A DNA stretch of 64,000 bases. Source: Salipiger pallidus (GTDB taxonomy: Bacteria > Pseudomonadota > Alphaproteobacteria > Rhodobacterales > Rhodobacteraceae). The notes beneath the pieces were generated by a model. It searched no databases and was not told where the DNA came from. It saw nothing but the letters and a program-made list of their open reading frames with translations. Of the stretch, positions 1-8,830 are shown piece after piece. The stretch spans positions 133,736 to 197,735 of the forward strand of contig NZ_BMJV01000007.1 of NCBI RefSeq assembly GCF_014643635.1, given 5' to 3'. Position 1 is the stretch's first letter; every line of letters begins with the position of its first letter. The position numbers and the translations under genes were made by a program.

Positions 1-45
1 ATTCTGTCAGGAATTTCCAAGGATCAGCCCAGCGGTAGGCTTCGC

Positions 46-138
46 CTACTCGGTGAGGCCAAGGCGCCAAAGGGCCAGTGCGCCGTCGGAAAACACCAGC
101 ACGTCATTGGTACCATAAAGCAGTGCAGTTGCAGACAT
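46..138 (-). CDS. possible 30-residue small protein
   Basis: A 30-codon ORF starts at ATG (136-138) and stops at TAG (46-48). A near-ideal ribosome binding site, GGAGGT, sits four bases before the ATG. A short hairpin (GTAGGC, loop TTC, GCCTAC, 35-49) overlaps the stop codon and could mark the transcript end. The peptide begins MSATALLYGTNDVLVF and is mildly hydrophobic, with no domain I recognise. A 15-bp inverted repeat lies about 35 bases upstream. It may be a real small protein, a leader peptide or the remnant of a longer gene. The ribosome binding site is the main support; nothing shows conservation. Confidence 0.4.
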   Translation of the reverse strand: MSATALLYGTNDVLVFSDGALALWRLGLTE

Positions 139-172
139 GGCGACCTCCATCGCGTGAAATGTCTTCCGTCCC

Positions 173-187
173 CATAGCAATGCTATG
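173..187. promoter_or_regulatory. 15-bp inverted repeat upstream of the small ORF
   Basis: CATAGCA and TGCTATG form a perfect inverted repeat around a single central A. It lies between the 3' end of mch and the start of the 30-codon ORF, about 35 bases before that ORF on its strand. Its size and symmetry suit a dimeric regulator site, but no regulator can be named. Confidence 0.35.
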
Positions 188-236
188 CCCTCTGAAATGA
201 TTCGACGAAGCACTCATTCACGCATGACGCGAACCC

Positions 237-1268
237 TCACTGCGGCATAAGAGCCCAGTAATCGAGGTCGAGCAGCACCTCGGGCCGGTACTTGCCGTTG
301 TCATCCTTCAACTCGAACGGTGCCCCGCCCTTCGTGGCCACCAGCCGCAGCCGGATTGCGCCGACGCCGGGCGCGGGGGTATCGGCCTTGTCCAGCACCT
401 CCGTCCAGGCCTTCACCGTGTCGCCGGCAAAGCACGGGTTGGCATGCGCCCCGCCGTTCAGGCCCACGATCAACTGCGCATTGGCCAGACCGTTGAACGA
501 CAGCGCCCGAGCCATGGAGATGACATGCCCGCCGTAGATCAGCCGCTTCCCGTCCTCGCGGAAGGTGGCGTCGAAATGCACCTTGGCGGTGTTCTGCCAC
601 AGGCGCGTGGCCATCATGTGCTCGGCTTCCTCGATGGTGACGCCGTCGACGTGGTCGATGGTCTCGCCCACCTCGTAATCGCCCCAGCGATGCCGCTCGC
701 CCGCGAGGGTGAAATCGTAGGCGCTGAAATCAAGGCCCTCGGGGATCACCAGATCTTCCGGGGGCAGCACCGCCTTGAGGTCTGGCACCACGGTCTCGGG
801 CGCCGGGGCTGACGCGTCGCGTTTGCGCACCATGACCCAGCGCACGTACTCCATCACCGTCTCGCCGCGCTGGTTGGTGCCGGTGGTGCGCACCCAGACA
901 ACCCCCGTCCGGCCATTGGAGTTCTGCTTGAGCCCGATCACCTCGGACGAGGACCGCAGCGTGTCCCCTGCGTGCACCGGCAGCAGCCAGCGCCCCTCGG
1001 CATAGCCGAGGTTTGCGACGGCGTTCAGCGACACGTCGGGTACCGACTTGCCAAAGACCACGTGGAACGCGGCGAGGTCATCCAGCGGAGAGCCCGCCAG
1101 CCCGCAGGCCCGCGCGAATTCGTCCGATGAATGAAGCGCATGCCGCGCAGGGTAAAGCGCGTGGTACAGCGCCCGCTCCCCGCCCGACACGGTGCGCGGC
1201 ACGGCATGGTCGATGACCTGCCCAACCGCGTAATCCTCGAAGAAGCGTCCCGCGTTGGTCTTGGCCAT
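237..1268 (-). CDS. mch: mesaconyl-C1-CoA hydratase (beta-methylmalyl-CoA dehydratase), MaoC family
   Basis: This 343-residue MaoC-type double hotdog protein matches the size and layout of Mch from the ethylmalonyl-CoA pathway, which hydrates mesaconyl-C1-CoA to beta-methylmalyl-CoA during acetyl-CoA assimilation. Two hotdog halves are visible at about residues 10-160 and 195-335, with a YGGHVIS hydratase-like stretch in the second half. The start is ATG at 1266-1268, overlapping the TGA of the upstream DUF1737 gene and preceded by GGGAG; a GTG one codon earlier is the alternative. The mcl2 gene at the head of the same minus-strand run supports the pathway role, since mch and mcl2 are also close neighbours in Rhodobacter sphaeroides. 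Confidence 0.88.
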   Translation of the reverse strand: MAKTNAGRFFEDYAVGQVIDHAVPRTVSGGERALYHALYPARHALHSSDEFARACGLAGSPLDDLAAFHVVFGKSVPDVSLNAVANLGYAEGRWLLPVHAGDTLRSSSEVIGLKQNSNGRTGVVWVRTTGTNQRGETVMEYVRWVMVRKRDASAPAPETVVPDLKAVLPPEDLVIPEGLDFSAYDFTLAGERHRWGDYEVGETIDHVDGVTIEEAEHMMATRLWQNTAKVHFDATFREDGKRLIYGGHVISMARALSFNGLANAQLIVGLNGGAHANPCFAGDTVKAWTEVLDKADTPAPGVGAIRLRLVATKGGAPFELKDDNGKYRPEVLLDLDYWALMPQ

Positions 1269-1471
1269 CACTGCTCTCCCAGCTTGGTGTCCGGGGTGTA
1301 TTCGCCAGGGGCCTCCTTGGTCACGGCCTGCCCACAGCGCATGACGCCATTGGCCGCGTCATAGGCATAGGTGGGATCGCCGTGCAGTTCCCAGCCCTTG
1401 TTCAGGGCCGCTGTCACCTTGTGGCAGAATTCCGACGTGTCGTCGGCAGAGAGAAAACGATAGAGTTTCAT
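1268..1471 (-). CDS. DUF1737 domain protein
   Basis: This 67-residue protein begins MKLYRFLSADDTSEFC and contains the pattern NKGWELHGDPTY, typical of the DUF1737 family, short proteins of unknown function often found beside metabolic genes. It has no signal peptide or membrane segment. Its TGA overlaps the mch ATG, so the two are probably translationally coupled. An AAGG sequence about seven bases before the ATG can act as ribosome binding site. The function is unknown; position suggests an accessory role in the ethylmalonyl-CoA gene group. Confidence 0.7.
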   Translation of the reverse strand: MKLYRFLSADDTSEFCHKVTAALNKGWELHGDPTYAYDAANGVMRCGQAVTKEAPGEYTPDTKLGEQ

Positions 1472-1480
1472 AGCGTTACC

Positions 1481-2026
1481 TTATCCAAAGACCGGGTAGC
1501 CCAGCCAGGTGTGGATCATCCCGATGACGAACAGCAGCACGAGACTGGCGACGAGGAACATGGCATCCTTGGCGATGCTGCCCTTGGCGGGCGGGGTCCA
1601 GCCGGGCTCGGTCCGGTTGATGATGATCATCTCGACGATGGCCCAGAGGCCAAGACCGCCGAACAGAACGAAGGACGGCGTATCGCCGTTCACCAGCAGG
1701 TGCGCGATGGTCCAGAGCAGGAAGCCCAGCAGCATCGGATGACGCATCCTGTAGAACAATGCGCCCTTCTTCGGCCCGGGCGAGGCGAAGTAAAGCGCCG
1801 CGACCATGATGAGGTTGTTGATCCCCACAGTGGCCGGATGGCGGCCCCAGAAGAACGCCCCATCCCACATGCGGTAGCCGAAGATCATCAGCAACACCGA
1901 AGCGACCAGCGCAAGCGCGATGAGGCCCTTGCCCTTGGAGCCCATGGCGGCGCGCTGCGCCGGTGCGAGGCGCTTGAACAGATGGGCGCCCCACCAGAGG
2001 GCTACGCCGAGAACGAGAAGGACCAT
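1481..2026 (-). CDS. NnrU family membrane protein
   Basis: This 181-residue integral membrane protein has about five or six hydrophobic helices and the RHPMLLGFLLW and AHLLVNGD motifs of the NnrU family. NnrU was first described beside nitric oxide metabolism genes, but family members are widespread in Rhodobacterales and the biochemical role is not established. It lies between mcl2 (42 bases upstream) and the DUF1737 gene (nine bases downstream) on the same strand, so the four genes probably form one transcription unit. Nothing here ties it to denitrification. Confidence 0.78.
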   Translation of the reverse strand: MVLLVLGVALWWGAHLFKRLAPAQRAAMGSKGKGLIALALVASVLLMIFGYRMWDGAFFWGRHPATVGINNLIMVAALYFASPGPKKGALFYRMRHPMLLGFLLWTIAHLLVNGDTPSFVLFGGLGLWAIVEMIIINRTEPGWTPPAKGSIAKDAMFLVASLVLLFVIGMIHTWLGYPVFG

Positions 2027-2068
2027 GGGTGTCTCCTTTGGCCGAAAGCTTTGGCCGCCACCCTGCGA

Positions 2069-2920
2069 TTATTCCTGCATGGCGGCAATGGCTTCCGCCT
2101 TGGCAAGAATGGTCTGCGCGGTCGCCACGTGCAGGTTCTCGACGATCTTGCCATCGACCACCGCAACCCCCTGCCCCGATGCCTCGGCTTCTTCGAAGGC
2201 GGCGATCTGGCGGCGGGCCACGTCGATCTCGGCCTCGGAGGGCGCGAAGGCGGCGTTGGCGATGTCCACCTGCGCGGGGTGGATCAGCGTCTTGCCGTCA
2301 AAGCCCATGTCGCGCCCCTGATTGCATTCCGCCTTGAGGCCCGCATCGTCCTTGAAGGCGTTGTAGACGCCGTCGATGATGACACAGCCGGTGGCCTTGG
2401 CCGCCAGCAGACACAGGCCGAGCGAGGTCAGCATCGGCAGCCGGTCTGCCCGGAAGCGCGAGTTCAGCTCCTTGGCCAGATCGTTGGTGCCCATGACCAT
2501 GCCGGCAAGCTTGGGGTGCGCGCCGATCTCGGCGGCGGCAAGCATGCCCTTCGGGGTCTCCATCATCGCCCAGAGCGGCTTGTCCGTGAGCGCGGCCAGC
2601 GCATCCAGTTGCGCGGCGCTTTCCACCTTGGGCAGCAGCACCGCGTCGCAGTCCATGGTGTCAGCAGCGCGGGCGTCATCCTCTCCCCACTCGGTGTCGA
2701 GGCTGTTGATCCGCACCACCTTGACCCGCTTGCCATACCCCCCCTGCGCCAGTGCGGTGGCAAGGGTTTCACGGGCGGCTGGCTTTTCGGACGGCGACAC
2801 CGCGTCCTCGAGGTCGAAGATGATCGCGTCCACGGCAAGGCTGCGCGCCTTGTCGAGCGCACGATCCTTGGAGCCGGGGATGTAAAGCACCGAACGGTAG
2901 GGGCGCATCGTAAGGTCCAT
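2069..2920 (-). CDS. mcl2: (3S)-malyl-CoA thioesterase / CoA ester lyase family protein
   Basis: A 283-residue HpcH/HpaI-citrate lyase beta family protein with an N-terminal TIM-barrel strand (RSVLYIPGSKDRAL), the DLEDAV metal-binding motif at about residues 36-41 and METPKG near residue 120. In Rhodobacter sphaeroides the paralogue of this size encoded near mch is Mcl2, which hydrolyses (3S)-malyl-CoA to malate and CoA in the ethylmalonyl-CoA pathway. The larger Mcl1 lyase is about 318 residues, so length favours Mcl2. AGGAG lies six bases before the ATG; a second ATG four codons in is possible. It heads the four-gene minus-strand run ending with mch. Family certain, exact reaction inferred. 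Confidence 0.82.
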   Translation of the reverse strand: MDLTMRPYRSVLYIPGSKDRALDKARSLAVDAIIFDLEDAVSPSEKPAARETLATALAQGGYGKRVKVVRINSLDTEWGEDDARAADTMDCDAVLLPKVESAAQLDALAALTDKPLWAMMETPKGMLAAAEIGAHPKLAGMVMGTNDLAKELNSRFRADRLPMLTSLGLCLLAAKATGCVIIDGVYNAFKDDAGLKAECNQGRDMGFDGKTLIHPAQVDIANAAFAPSEAEIDVARRQIAAFEEAEASGQGVAVVDGKIVENLHVATAQTILAKAEAIAAMQE

Positions 2921-3243
2921 GGGTCTCCTCCCTGCATGGGTAATAATGTTGCGCGAAATGGGGCATTGTCTTGCCTAAAATGCAAGTAGTTTGTCGCCGC
3001 ATCGCAGAAAACCCCGACGAACCGACAAGATCCGATTGTCCGGCTCATCGCGTTGCGTGGGGCAGTGCGGTGACGTGCGCAGCGTTAACCTCTCCTTTTC
3101 ACCTTAGCGTGCAGGCTTTGTGAAGGCCGCGCCGTGACGCGCCGCCAGATGGGATCGAAGCCGCAGGACCACCGGAGGGCATGATCGGCGCGGGGCACCG
3201 GCAAAGCCGGGGACACACCGCGCACAGCCGAAAGGGCGAAGCG
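2921..3243. other. divergent intergenic region upstream of mcl2, with a TTGC/GCAA repeat
   Basis: This 323-base gap separates divergent mcl2 and the secreted-protein gene and must hold promoters for both. The clearest structure is CTTGC, seven bases, GCAAG at 2970-2986, about 50 bases upstream of the mcl2 ATG. TTGC/GCAA elements are used by the ScfR/PccR-type regulators of acyl-CoA metabolism, although their known sites have different spacing. No gene was seen in the gap. Confidence 0.4.
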
Positions 3244-3564
3244 ATGAAAGTGAACACTGCACGCATGGCACTTCTAGCCGCCGGCATCGCGGCGGCCACC
3301 ACCGGGACCGCGCAGGCGCAGGGTGCCCGCGCCTGCGCCCCACGTGATCAGGTGGTCAGCAAGCTGACCGAGAAGTACGGCGAGACCCGCCAAAGCATCG
3401 GACTTGGCTCCAACAACGCCATGATGGAGGTCTATGCCTCTTCGGAAACCGGCACCTGGACCATCACCGTGACCTCTGCCGGCGGGATGACCTGCCTCGT
3501 GGCCAGCGGGCAGGCCTACGAGATGTTGGAAGAAGCGCTCGCCAAGCCCGAAAGCGATGCCTGA
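3244..3564 (+). CDS. small secreted protein of unknown function
   Basis: This is a 106-residue protein. Residues 1-23 form a classic signal peptide (hydrophobic core LLAAGIAAATTG, cleavage after AQA). The mature part has two cysteines, one near its N-terminus (RACAPRDQ) and one in GGMTCLVASG, which could pair in the periplasm. The chosen ATG follows AAAGGGCGAAGCG; an in-frame start 63 bases upstream would put a non-secretory stretch before the signal peptide and is less likely. It stands alone between mcl2 and mdh. I do not recognise a named family; similar short periplasmic proteins are common in Rhodobacterales. Confidence 0.7.
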   Translation: MKVNTARMALLAAGIAAATTGTAQAQGARACAPRDQVVSKLTEKYGETRQSIGLGSNNAMMEVYASSETGTWTITVTSAGGMTCLVASGQAYEMLEEALAKPESDA

Positions 3565-3702
3565 GCGCGCCCGACTCCTGGTGCACGAGAATCGAGCCGA
3601 AGTGGTCTCGCGTTGCTCGCATGGGGCTCTGCAAGTCACGAGAACGATGGCGAAACCGGGACTGCCATACATTCGGGCATCGCGAATGGAAGCCCCTCCT
3701 AA

Positions 3703-4812
<1,110 letters not shown>

Positions 4813-4820
4813 GCCTTTGG

Positions 4821-4847
4821 GCCGGGGCGTTCAGCGCCCCGGCTTTT
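4821..4847 (+). terminator. intrinsic terminator of mdh
   Basis: GCCGGGGCG (4821-4829), loop TTCAG, CGCCCCGGC (4835-4843), then TTTT. This nine-bp GC-rich stem with a T-run sits just after the mdh stop. It overlaps the last codons of the convergent glycosyltransferase gene. Confidence 0.85.
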
Positions 4848-5877
4848 CCCGGATCAGGCCCTGCAGAGACTGCGGCCCGTCATAGCGTTTCGACCCGCCG
4901 AACACCGGCGAACGGTCCAGCGCCCCCCCGTCCAGAAGCTTGTGATAATGTTCGGAATTGTCGGCGTGCTGCCCGCGCTGCGCGATGTATTCCACGCCTT
5001 TGCGCCCGCGGGTCAGCGGGTAGTGCAGGAAGGCCGCGATCGCCTCGGAGCAGCGCAGGGCAGTGTCCGCCTTGTGCGGCCCCCCGGCAAAGCGCATGCC
5101 GGTCTGCCAGCGTAGCAGCCCCAGCTTCGTGCAGTTGAGCGAGCCCGAGAACAGGTTGCGCGACACCTTGCGTGATAGCCGGCCGGGCCTGCGCCCGATC
5201 GGCCGGTCCAGACCGAAGCGATTGCGCACCACCCACGTTGCCAGCGGCCCGGCCCCGAGCGGGCGGGGGTAGAACAGCCGGTGGCGCATGCCTCCATTGA
5301 AGATCACCGGCGGCGACGGGTATTGCGCCGCCACCTTCCGGGTCACCGGGCGCATGACATAGCCATCGGGAAATTCCGCGGGCGCATCAAAGAACGGGAA
5401 GCACTCCGCAAGCGGGCGGCCCGTGCCGTCGGGGTAGACGTGTTCGGCGAGCGGCAGATCGCCGTACATGTCCACCATCAGCGTCAGCACCACCTGCGCG
5501 GTCTCGTTGTCTAGCTGGCCCAGCCAAGTATCGAAGGGCACGGACACCGGGGCGACGAAATGCTCGTCGAGATCGGGCACGAGGCTCCAGCGGTCCGGGC
5601 AATAGGCGTCCATGATCTCGCCGCGCCATTCCGCCTTGTCCGTGCCGAAGCTGGAATGGGGCAGCGGATGAAACACCGTAACGTCCGGCTGGGCGGCGAG
5701 ATACTCGGCGGTGCCGTCTGTGGAGCGGTCATCGACGATGAGAAAGGTTGCGTTGCACAGCCTGCGATAATGCGCGAGGAAATCGGGCAGGATGTTGAGC
5801 TCGTTGTGGGCCAGCGTCACCACGGGAACGGCCTTGGGGTCGTGCCGGTCGGGGCCATACATCGCCAGACGTTGCAT
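4831..5877 (-). CDS. family 2-type glycosyltransferase, cytoplasmic
   Basis: A 348-residue protein with a GT-A nucleotide-sugar fold at its N-terminus: VVTLAHNELNILPDFLAHYR, then LIVDDRSTDGTAEYL, then a DLDEHF motif near residue 105 that fits the metal-binding DXD site. Such proteins transfer sugars to surface polysaccharide or protein acceptors; the donor and acceptor cannot be read from sequence. I chose ATG at 5877 because AGGA sits seven bases upstream; ATGs at 5892 and 5931 have poorer ribosome binding sites. It lies convergent to mdh and divergent from sucC, an odd place for an envelope gene. No membrane segment is obvious. Confidence 0.72.
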   Translation of the reverse strand: MQRLAMYGPDRHDPKAVPVVTLAHNELNILPDFLAHYRRLCNATFLIVDDRSTDGTAEYLAAQPDVTVFHPLPHSSFGTDKAEWRGEIMDAYCPDRWSLVPDLDEHFVAPVSVPFDTWLGQLDNETAQVVLTLMVDMYGDLPLAEHVYPDGTGRPLAECFPFFDAPAEFPDGYVMRPVTRKVAAQYPSPPVIFNGGMRHRLFYPRPLGAGPLATWVVRNRFGLDRPIGRRPGRLSRKVSRNLFSGSLNCTKLGLLRWQTGMRFAGGPHKADTALRCSEAIAAFLHYPLTRGRKGVEYIAQRGQHADNSEHYHKLLDGGALDRSPVFGGSKRYDGPQSLQGLIREKPGR

Positions 5878-6019
5878 CTTCCTGTCCTTCATCACACGGG
5901 GAACATTCCGTTTCCTGAGTACCCGCCGCATGCTCCGGTCACAATCCGAAACGCCAGAACAAGCATTTCGACTGATTCTGCGGCATCAGCGCTAACAGGA
6001 TCAGCACCGCGCCCCGGTA

Positions 6020-6049
6020 TGTGATCACAGTCCCGAAACGTGTGATCAC
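6020..6049. promoter_or_regulatory. tandem TGTGATCACA palindromes upstream of sucC
   Basis: A perfect palindrome TGTGATCACA (6020-6029) and a second copy with core GTGATCAC (6042-6049, within TGTGATCACG) have centres 21 bases apart, two helical turns. They lie 110-140 bases before the sucC ATG and about 150 bases before the glycosyltransferase start. The arrangement suggests two dimers of one regulator bound on the same face of the DNA. A CRP site would need a six-base gap between half-sites, which is absent. Confidence 0.6.
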
Positions 6050-6159
6050 GAAGGTCGGAATTCGGCGTCTATTCGCGCAATCTTCCAAATTTTCGATTCA
6101 CGGGGCCGCCTCTCGGGGGCTATACCGGCCCGGAAAATCGCAGCAAGGAAGAGTCTTCC

Positions 6160-7353
6160 ATGAACATCCACGAATATCAGGCGAAAGCGCTGCTGCGCGA
6201 ATACGGCTGCCCGGTCTCGGACGGTCGTGTCGTGCTCAACGCAAGCGAAGCCAAGACGGCGGCGGGCGAACTGGACGGACCTCTCTGGGTCGTCAAGGCG
6301 CAGATCCACGCGGGCGGCCGCGGCAAGGGCTCCTTCAAGGAAGCCGGCGCCGGTGAAAAAGGCGGTGTTCGCCTTGCCAAATCCGTCGAGGAAGCCGCCG
6401 AGCAGGCCAAGCTGATGCTGGGCAACACGCTGGTCACGCACCAGACCGGCCCGGCGGGCAAGCAGGTCAACCGCATCTACATCGAGGACGGTTCGGACAT
6501 CTCGCGCGAGCTTTACCTTGCGCTGCTGGTGGATCGCGGCTCTTCGCGCATCTCCATCGTCTGCTCCACCGAGGGCGGCATGGACATCGAGGAAGTGGCT
6601 GAAAGCACGCCTGAGAAGATCCTCAACATCACCATCGACCCAGCCACTGGCTACCTGCCCTACCACGGCCGCCGCGTTGCGTTCTCGCTCGGGCTCGAGG
6701 GCGGACAGGTCAAGCAGATGGTCAAGCTTCTGGGCCAGCTCTATTCCGCCTTCGTCGAGAAGGACATGGAGATGCTCGAGATCAACCCGCTGATCGTCAT
6801 GGAAGACGGCAACCTCAAGGTGCTCGACGCCAAGGTCGGCTTCGACGGCAACGCGCTTTACAAGCACGCCGACATTATGTCGCTGCGTGACGAGACCGAG
6901 GAAGATTCCAAGGAGCTTGAAGCGTCCAAGTACGATCTGAACTACATCGCCCTCGACGGCGAGATCGGCTGCATGGTGAACGGCGCGGGCCTTGCCATGG
7001 CGACCATGGACATCATCAAGCTTTACGGTGCCGAGCCTGCCAACTTCCTCGACGTGGGCGGCGGTGCGACCAAGGAGAAGGTGACCGAGGCGTTCAAGAT
7101 CATCACGTCCGACAAGAACGTGAAGGGCATCCTCGTGAACATCTTCGGCGGCATCATGCGCTGCGACGTGATCGCCGAGGGCGTCATCGCCGCGGTCAAG
7201 GAAGTCGGCCTGCAGGTTCCGCTGGTCGTCCGTCTTGAAGGCACCAACGTGGATCTCGGTAAGAAGATCATCAACGAGTCCGGTCTGGACGTGATCGCCG
7301 CCGACAACCTCAGCGACGGCGCCGAGAAGATCGTGAAAGCCGTGAAGGGCTGA
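6160..7353 (+). CDS. sucC: succinate-CoA ligase (ADP-forming) subunit beta
   Basis: This 397-residue protein has the ATP-grasp N-terminal domain starting [16 protein letters not shown], the nucleotide-binding region [14 protein letters not shown] (about residues 43-56), the metal-binding stretch LEINPLI near residue 206, and the C-terminal CoA-ligase domain with FLDVGGGA and [10 protein letters not shown]. With SucD it interconverts succinyl-CoA and succinate with ATP formation. An AAGGAAGAG stretch precedes the ATG. It is separated from sucD by a small unknown gene and a hairpin, whereas most bacteria place sucC and sucD directly together. Confidence 0.97.
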   Translation: MNIHEYQAKALLREYGCPVSDGRVVLNASEAKTAAGELDGPLWVVKAQIHAGGRGKGSFKEAGAGEKGGVRLAKSVEEAAEQAKLMLGNTLVTHQTGPAGKQVNRIYIEDGSDISRELYLALLVDRGSSRISIVCSTEGGMDIEEVAESTPEKILNITIDPATGYLPYHGRRVAFSLGLEGGQVKQMVKLLGQLYSAFVEKDMEMLEINPLIVMEDGNLKVLDAKVGFDGNALYKHADIMSLRDETEEDSKELEASKYDLNYIALDGEIGCMVNGAGLAMATMDIIKLYGAEPANFLDVGGGATKEKVTEAFKIITSDKNVKGILVNIFGGIMRCDVIAEGVIAAVKEVGLQVPLVVRLEGTNVDLGKKIINESGLDVIAADNLSDGAEKIVKAVKG

Positions 7354-7440
7354 ACCGGATGTGGATCGGGCAGCATATCGACGTTTGCGCGGAACTTCGC
7401 GCAGGTCTGAGAGGTTCTTCCGGAAAGGAAGGATTCTGCC

Positions 7441-7794
7441 ATGTCGACCTATCTGCCCGACCGAAACACCCTGCCTGCCCTTGCCAAAAAGGCCCTGCCC
7501 GCAAGCCGAAAGGCGCGTCTTGCGCCTGTTGGCTACGCGATGGGGCTATTTGCCGTGGGAACGGCGCTGCTGATCGCCAAGCCGAGATTCGGCCAGGTGC
7601 CGTCGCCGATACAGAACGGCGATGCGCCCCGCATCGGTCGCTGGCGTCGTGCGGCGCAGCATGGCCGGGACGGCGTGCAGGCCTTCGCTCCGTCGAACGT
7701 GACGGATTCCGTGGGCCGGTCGCTGATCCTCGGGGGCGTTGCGCTTCTCGCGGCGCGGGCGCTGGACGAGATGTCCGGCCGCACGGGCAAGTAA
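7441..7794 (+). CDS. small protein of unknown function between sucC and sucD
   Basis: A 117-residue basic protein with one hydrophobic segment ([16 protein letters not shown], about residues 31-46) followed by [15 protein letters not shown] charged sequence, and a second weakly hydrophobic stretch ([15 protein letters not shown]) near the C-terminus. GGAAAGGAAGG upstream of the ATG is a strong ribosome binding site. It lies 87 bases after sucC and is followed by a strong hairpin before sucD. I do not recognise a family. It could be a small membrane-associated protein; a link to succinyl-CoA ligase rests only on position. Confidence 0.6.
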   Translation: MSTYLPDRNTLPALAKKALPASRKARLAPVGYAMGLFAVGTALLIAKPRFGQVPSPIQNGDAPRIGRWRRAAQHGRDGVQAFAPSNVTDSVGRSLILGGVALLAARALDEMSGRTGK

Positions 7795-7822
7795 CCGCAG
7801 GGATTTCCGGAAGCTTTGCAGG

Positions 7823-7851
7823 GCAGCGCGCACCTCTTGGTGCCGCGCTGC
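7823..7851 (+). terminator. strong hairpin between the small gene and sucD
   Basis: GCAGCGCGCACC (7823-7834), loop TCTT, GGTG-C-CGCGCTGC (7839-7851 with one bulged C), then TTCTTCG. The 12-bp stem could end or attenuate transcription ahead of sucD, or set the relative mRNA level of sucC and sucD. The T-run is imperfect, so full termination is unlikely. Confidence 0.5.
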
Positions 7852-7936
7852 TTCTTCGTGTCATCGGCCCGCGTTTCGCGGAGCCGTCTTCCAAAGCGTG
7901 CCGCACGATTGCGGCCCAACAAGGAGAACGCCACCA

Positions 7937-8821
7937 ATGGCAGTCCTCGTAAACGAAAACACCAAGGTCATCTGTCAGGGCTTCACCGGCTCGCAGGGCA
8001 CCTTCCACTCGGAACAGGCGATCGCCTACGGCACCAAGATGGTCGGCGGCGTGACTCCCGGCAAAGGCGGCCAGGAACATCTGGGTCTGCCCGTGTTCAA
8101 CTCGGTCCACGAAGCCAAGCACGTCACCGAAGCCAACGCCTCGGTCATCTACGTGCCGCCGCCCTTTGCGGCGGATTCGATCCTCGAGGCGATCGACGCC
8201 GAGATTGAGCTGATCGTCTGCATCACCGAAGGCATCCCGGTGCTCGACATGATGAAGGTCAAGCGCGCCCTCGAAGGCAGCGCCTCGCGCCTCATCGGTC
8301 CGAACTGCCCGGGCGTCATCACCCCTGACGCCTGCAAGATCGGCATCATGCCCGGCCACATCCACAAGCGCGGCTCGGTTGGCGTCGTGTCCCGTTCCGG
8401 CACCCTGACCTACGAAGCTGTGAAGCAGACCACCGACATGGGCCTTGGCCAGTCGTCGGCCGTGGGCATCGGCGGCGACCCCATCAAGGGCACCGAGCAT
8501 ATCGACGTGCTCGACATGTTCCTCGATGATCCGGAAACCGAGTCCATCATCATGATCGGCGAAATCGGCGGTACCGCCGAAGAGGAAGCTGCAGAGTTCC
8601 TCGCCGAGCAAAAGAAGAAGGGCCGCTGGAAGCCGACCGCCGGGTTCATCGCGGGCCGCACCGCGCCTCCGGGACGCCGCATGGGCCACGCCGGCGCGAT
8701 CGTTGCCGGTGGCAAGGGTGACGCGGAATCCAAGATCGAAGCCATGAAGTCCGCGGGCATCGTCGTTGCCGACAGCCCCGCAACGCTTGGTGAAGCCGTG
8801 ATGAAGGCAATCAAGGGCTGA
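7937..8821 (+). CDS. sucD: succinate-CoA ligase subunit alpha
   Basis: This 294-residue protein carries a CoA-binding Rossmann domain ([13 protein letters not shown] near residues 12-24), then the ligase domain with the phosphohistidine in [12 protein letters not shown] (His near residue 250). It pairs with SucC. The start is ATG at 7937 with AAGGAG 12 bases upstream; the reading frame is open further upstream but lacks homologous sequence. It is followed after nine bases by the sulfotransferase-like gene and then sucA, so sucD probably leads the transcript that continues into the 2-oxoglutarate dehydrogenase genes. Confidence 0.97.
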   Translation: MAVLVNENTKVICQGFTGSQGTFHSEQAIAYGTKMVGGVTPGKGGQEHLGLPVFNSVHEAKHVTEANASVIYVPPPFAADSILEAIDAEIELIVCITEGIPVLDMMKVKRALEGSASRLIGPNCPGVITPDACKIGIMPGHIHKRGSVGVVSRSGTLTYEAVKQTTDMGLGQSSAVGIGGDPIKGTEHIDVLDMFLDDPETESIIMIGEIGGTAEEEAAEFLAEQKKKGRWKPTAGFIAGRTAPPGRRMGHAGAIVAGGKGDAESKIEAMKSAGIVVADSPATLGEAVMKAIKG

Positions 8822-8830
8822 TCCGCTTCC

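Noticed and set aside
1382-2989. A 535-codon plus-strand ORF
   Set aside because: It is antisense to nnrU and mcl2, has His/Arg/Gly-rich composition and no domain. It is a shadow caused by high GC.
6020-6049. CRP/FNR sites at TGTGATCACA
   Set aside because: CRP needs TGTGA and TCACA separated by six bases and FNR needs TTGAT-N4-ATCAA. Here the half-sites abut.
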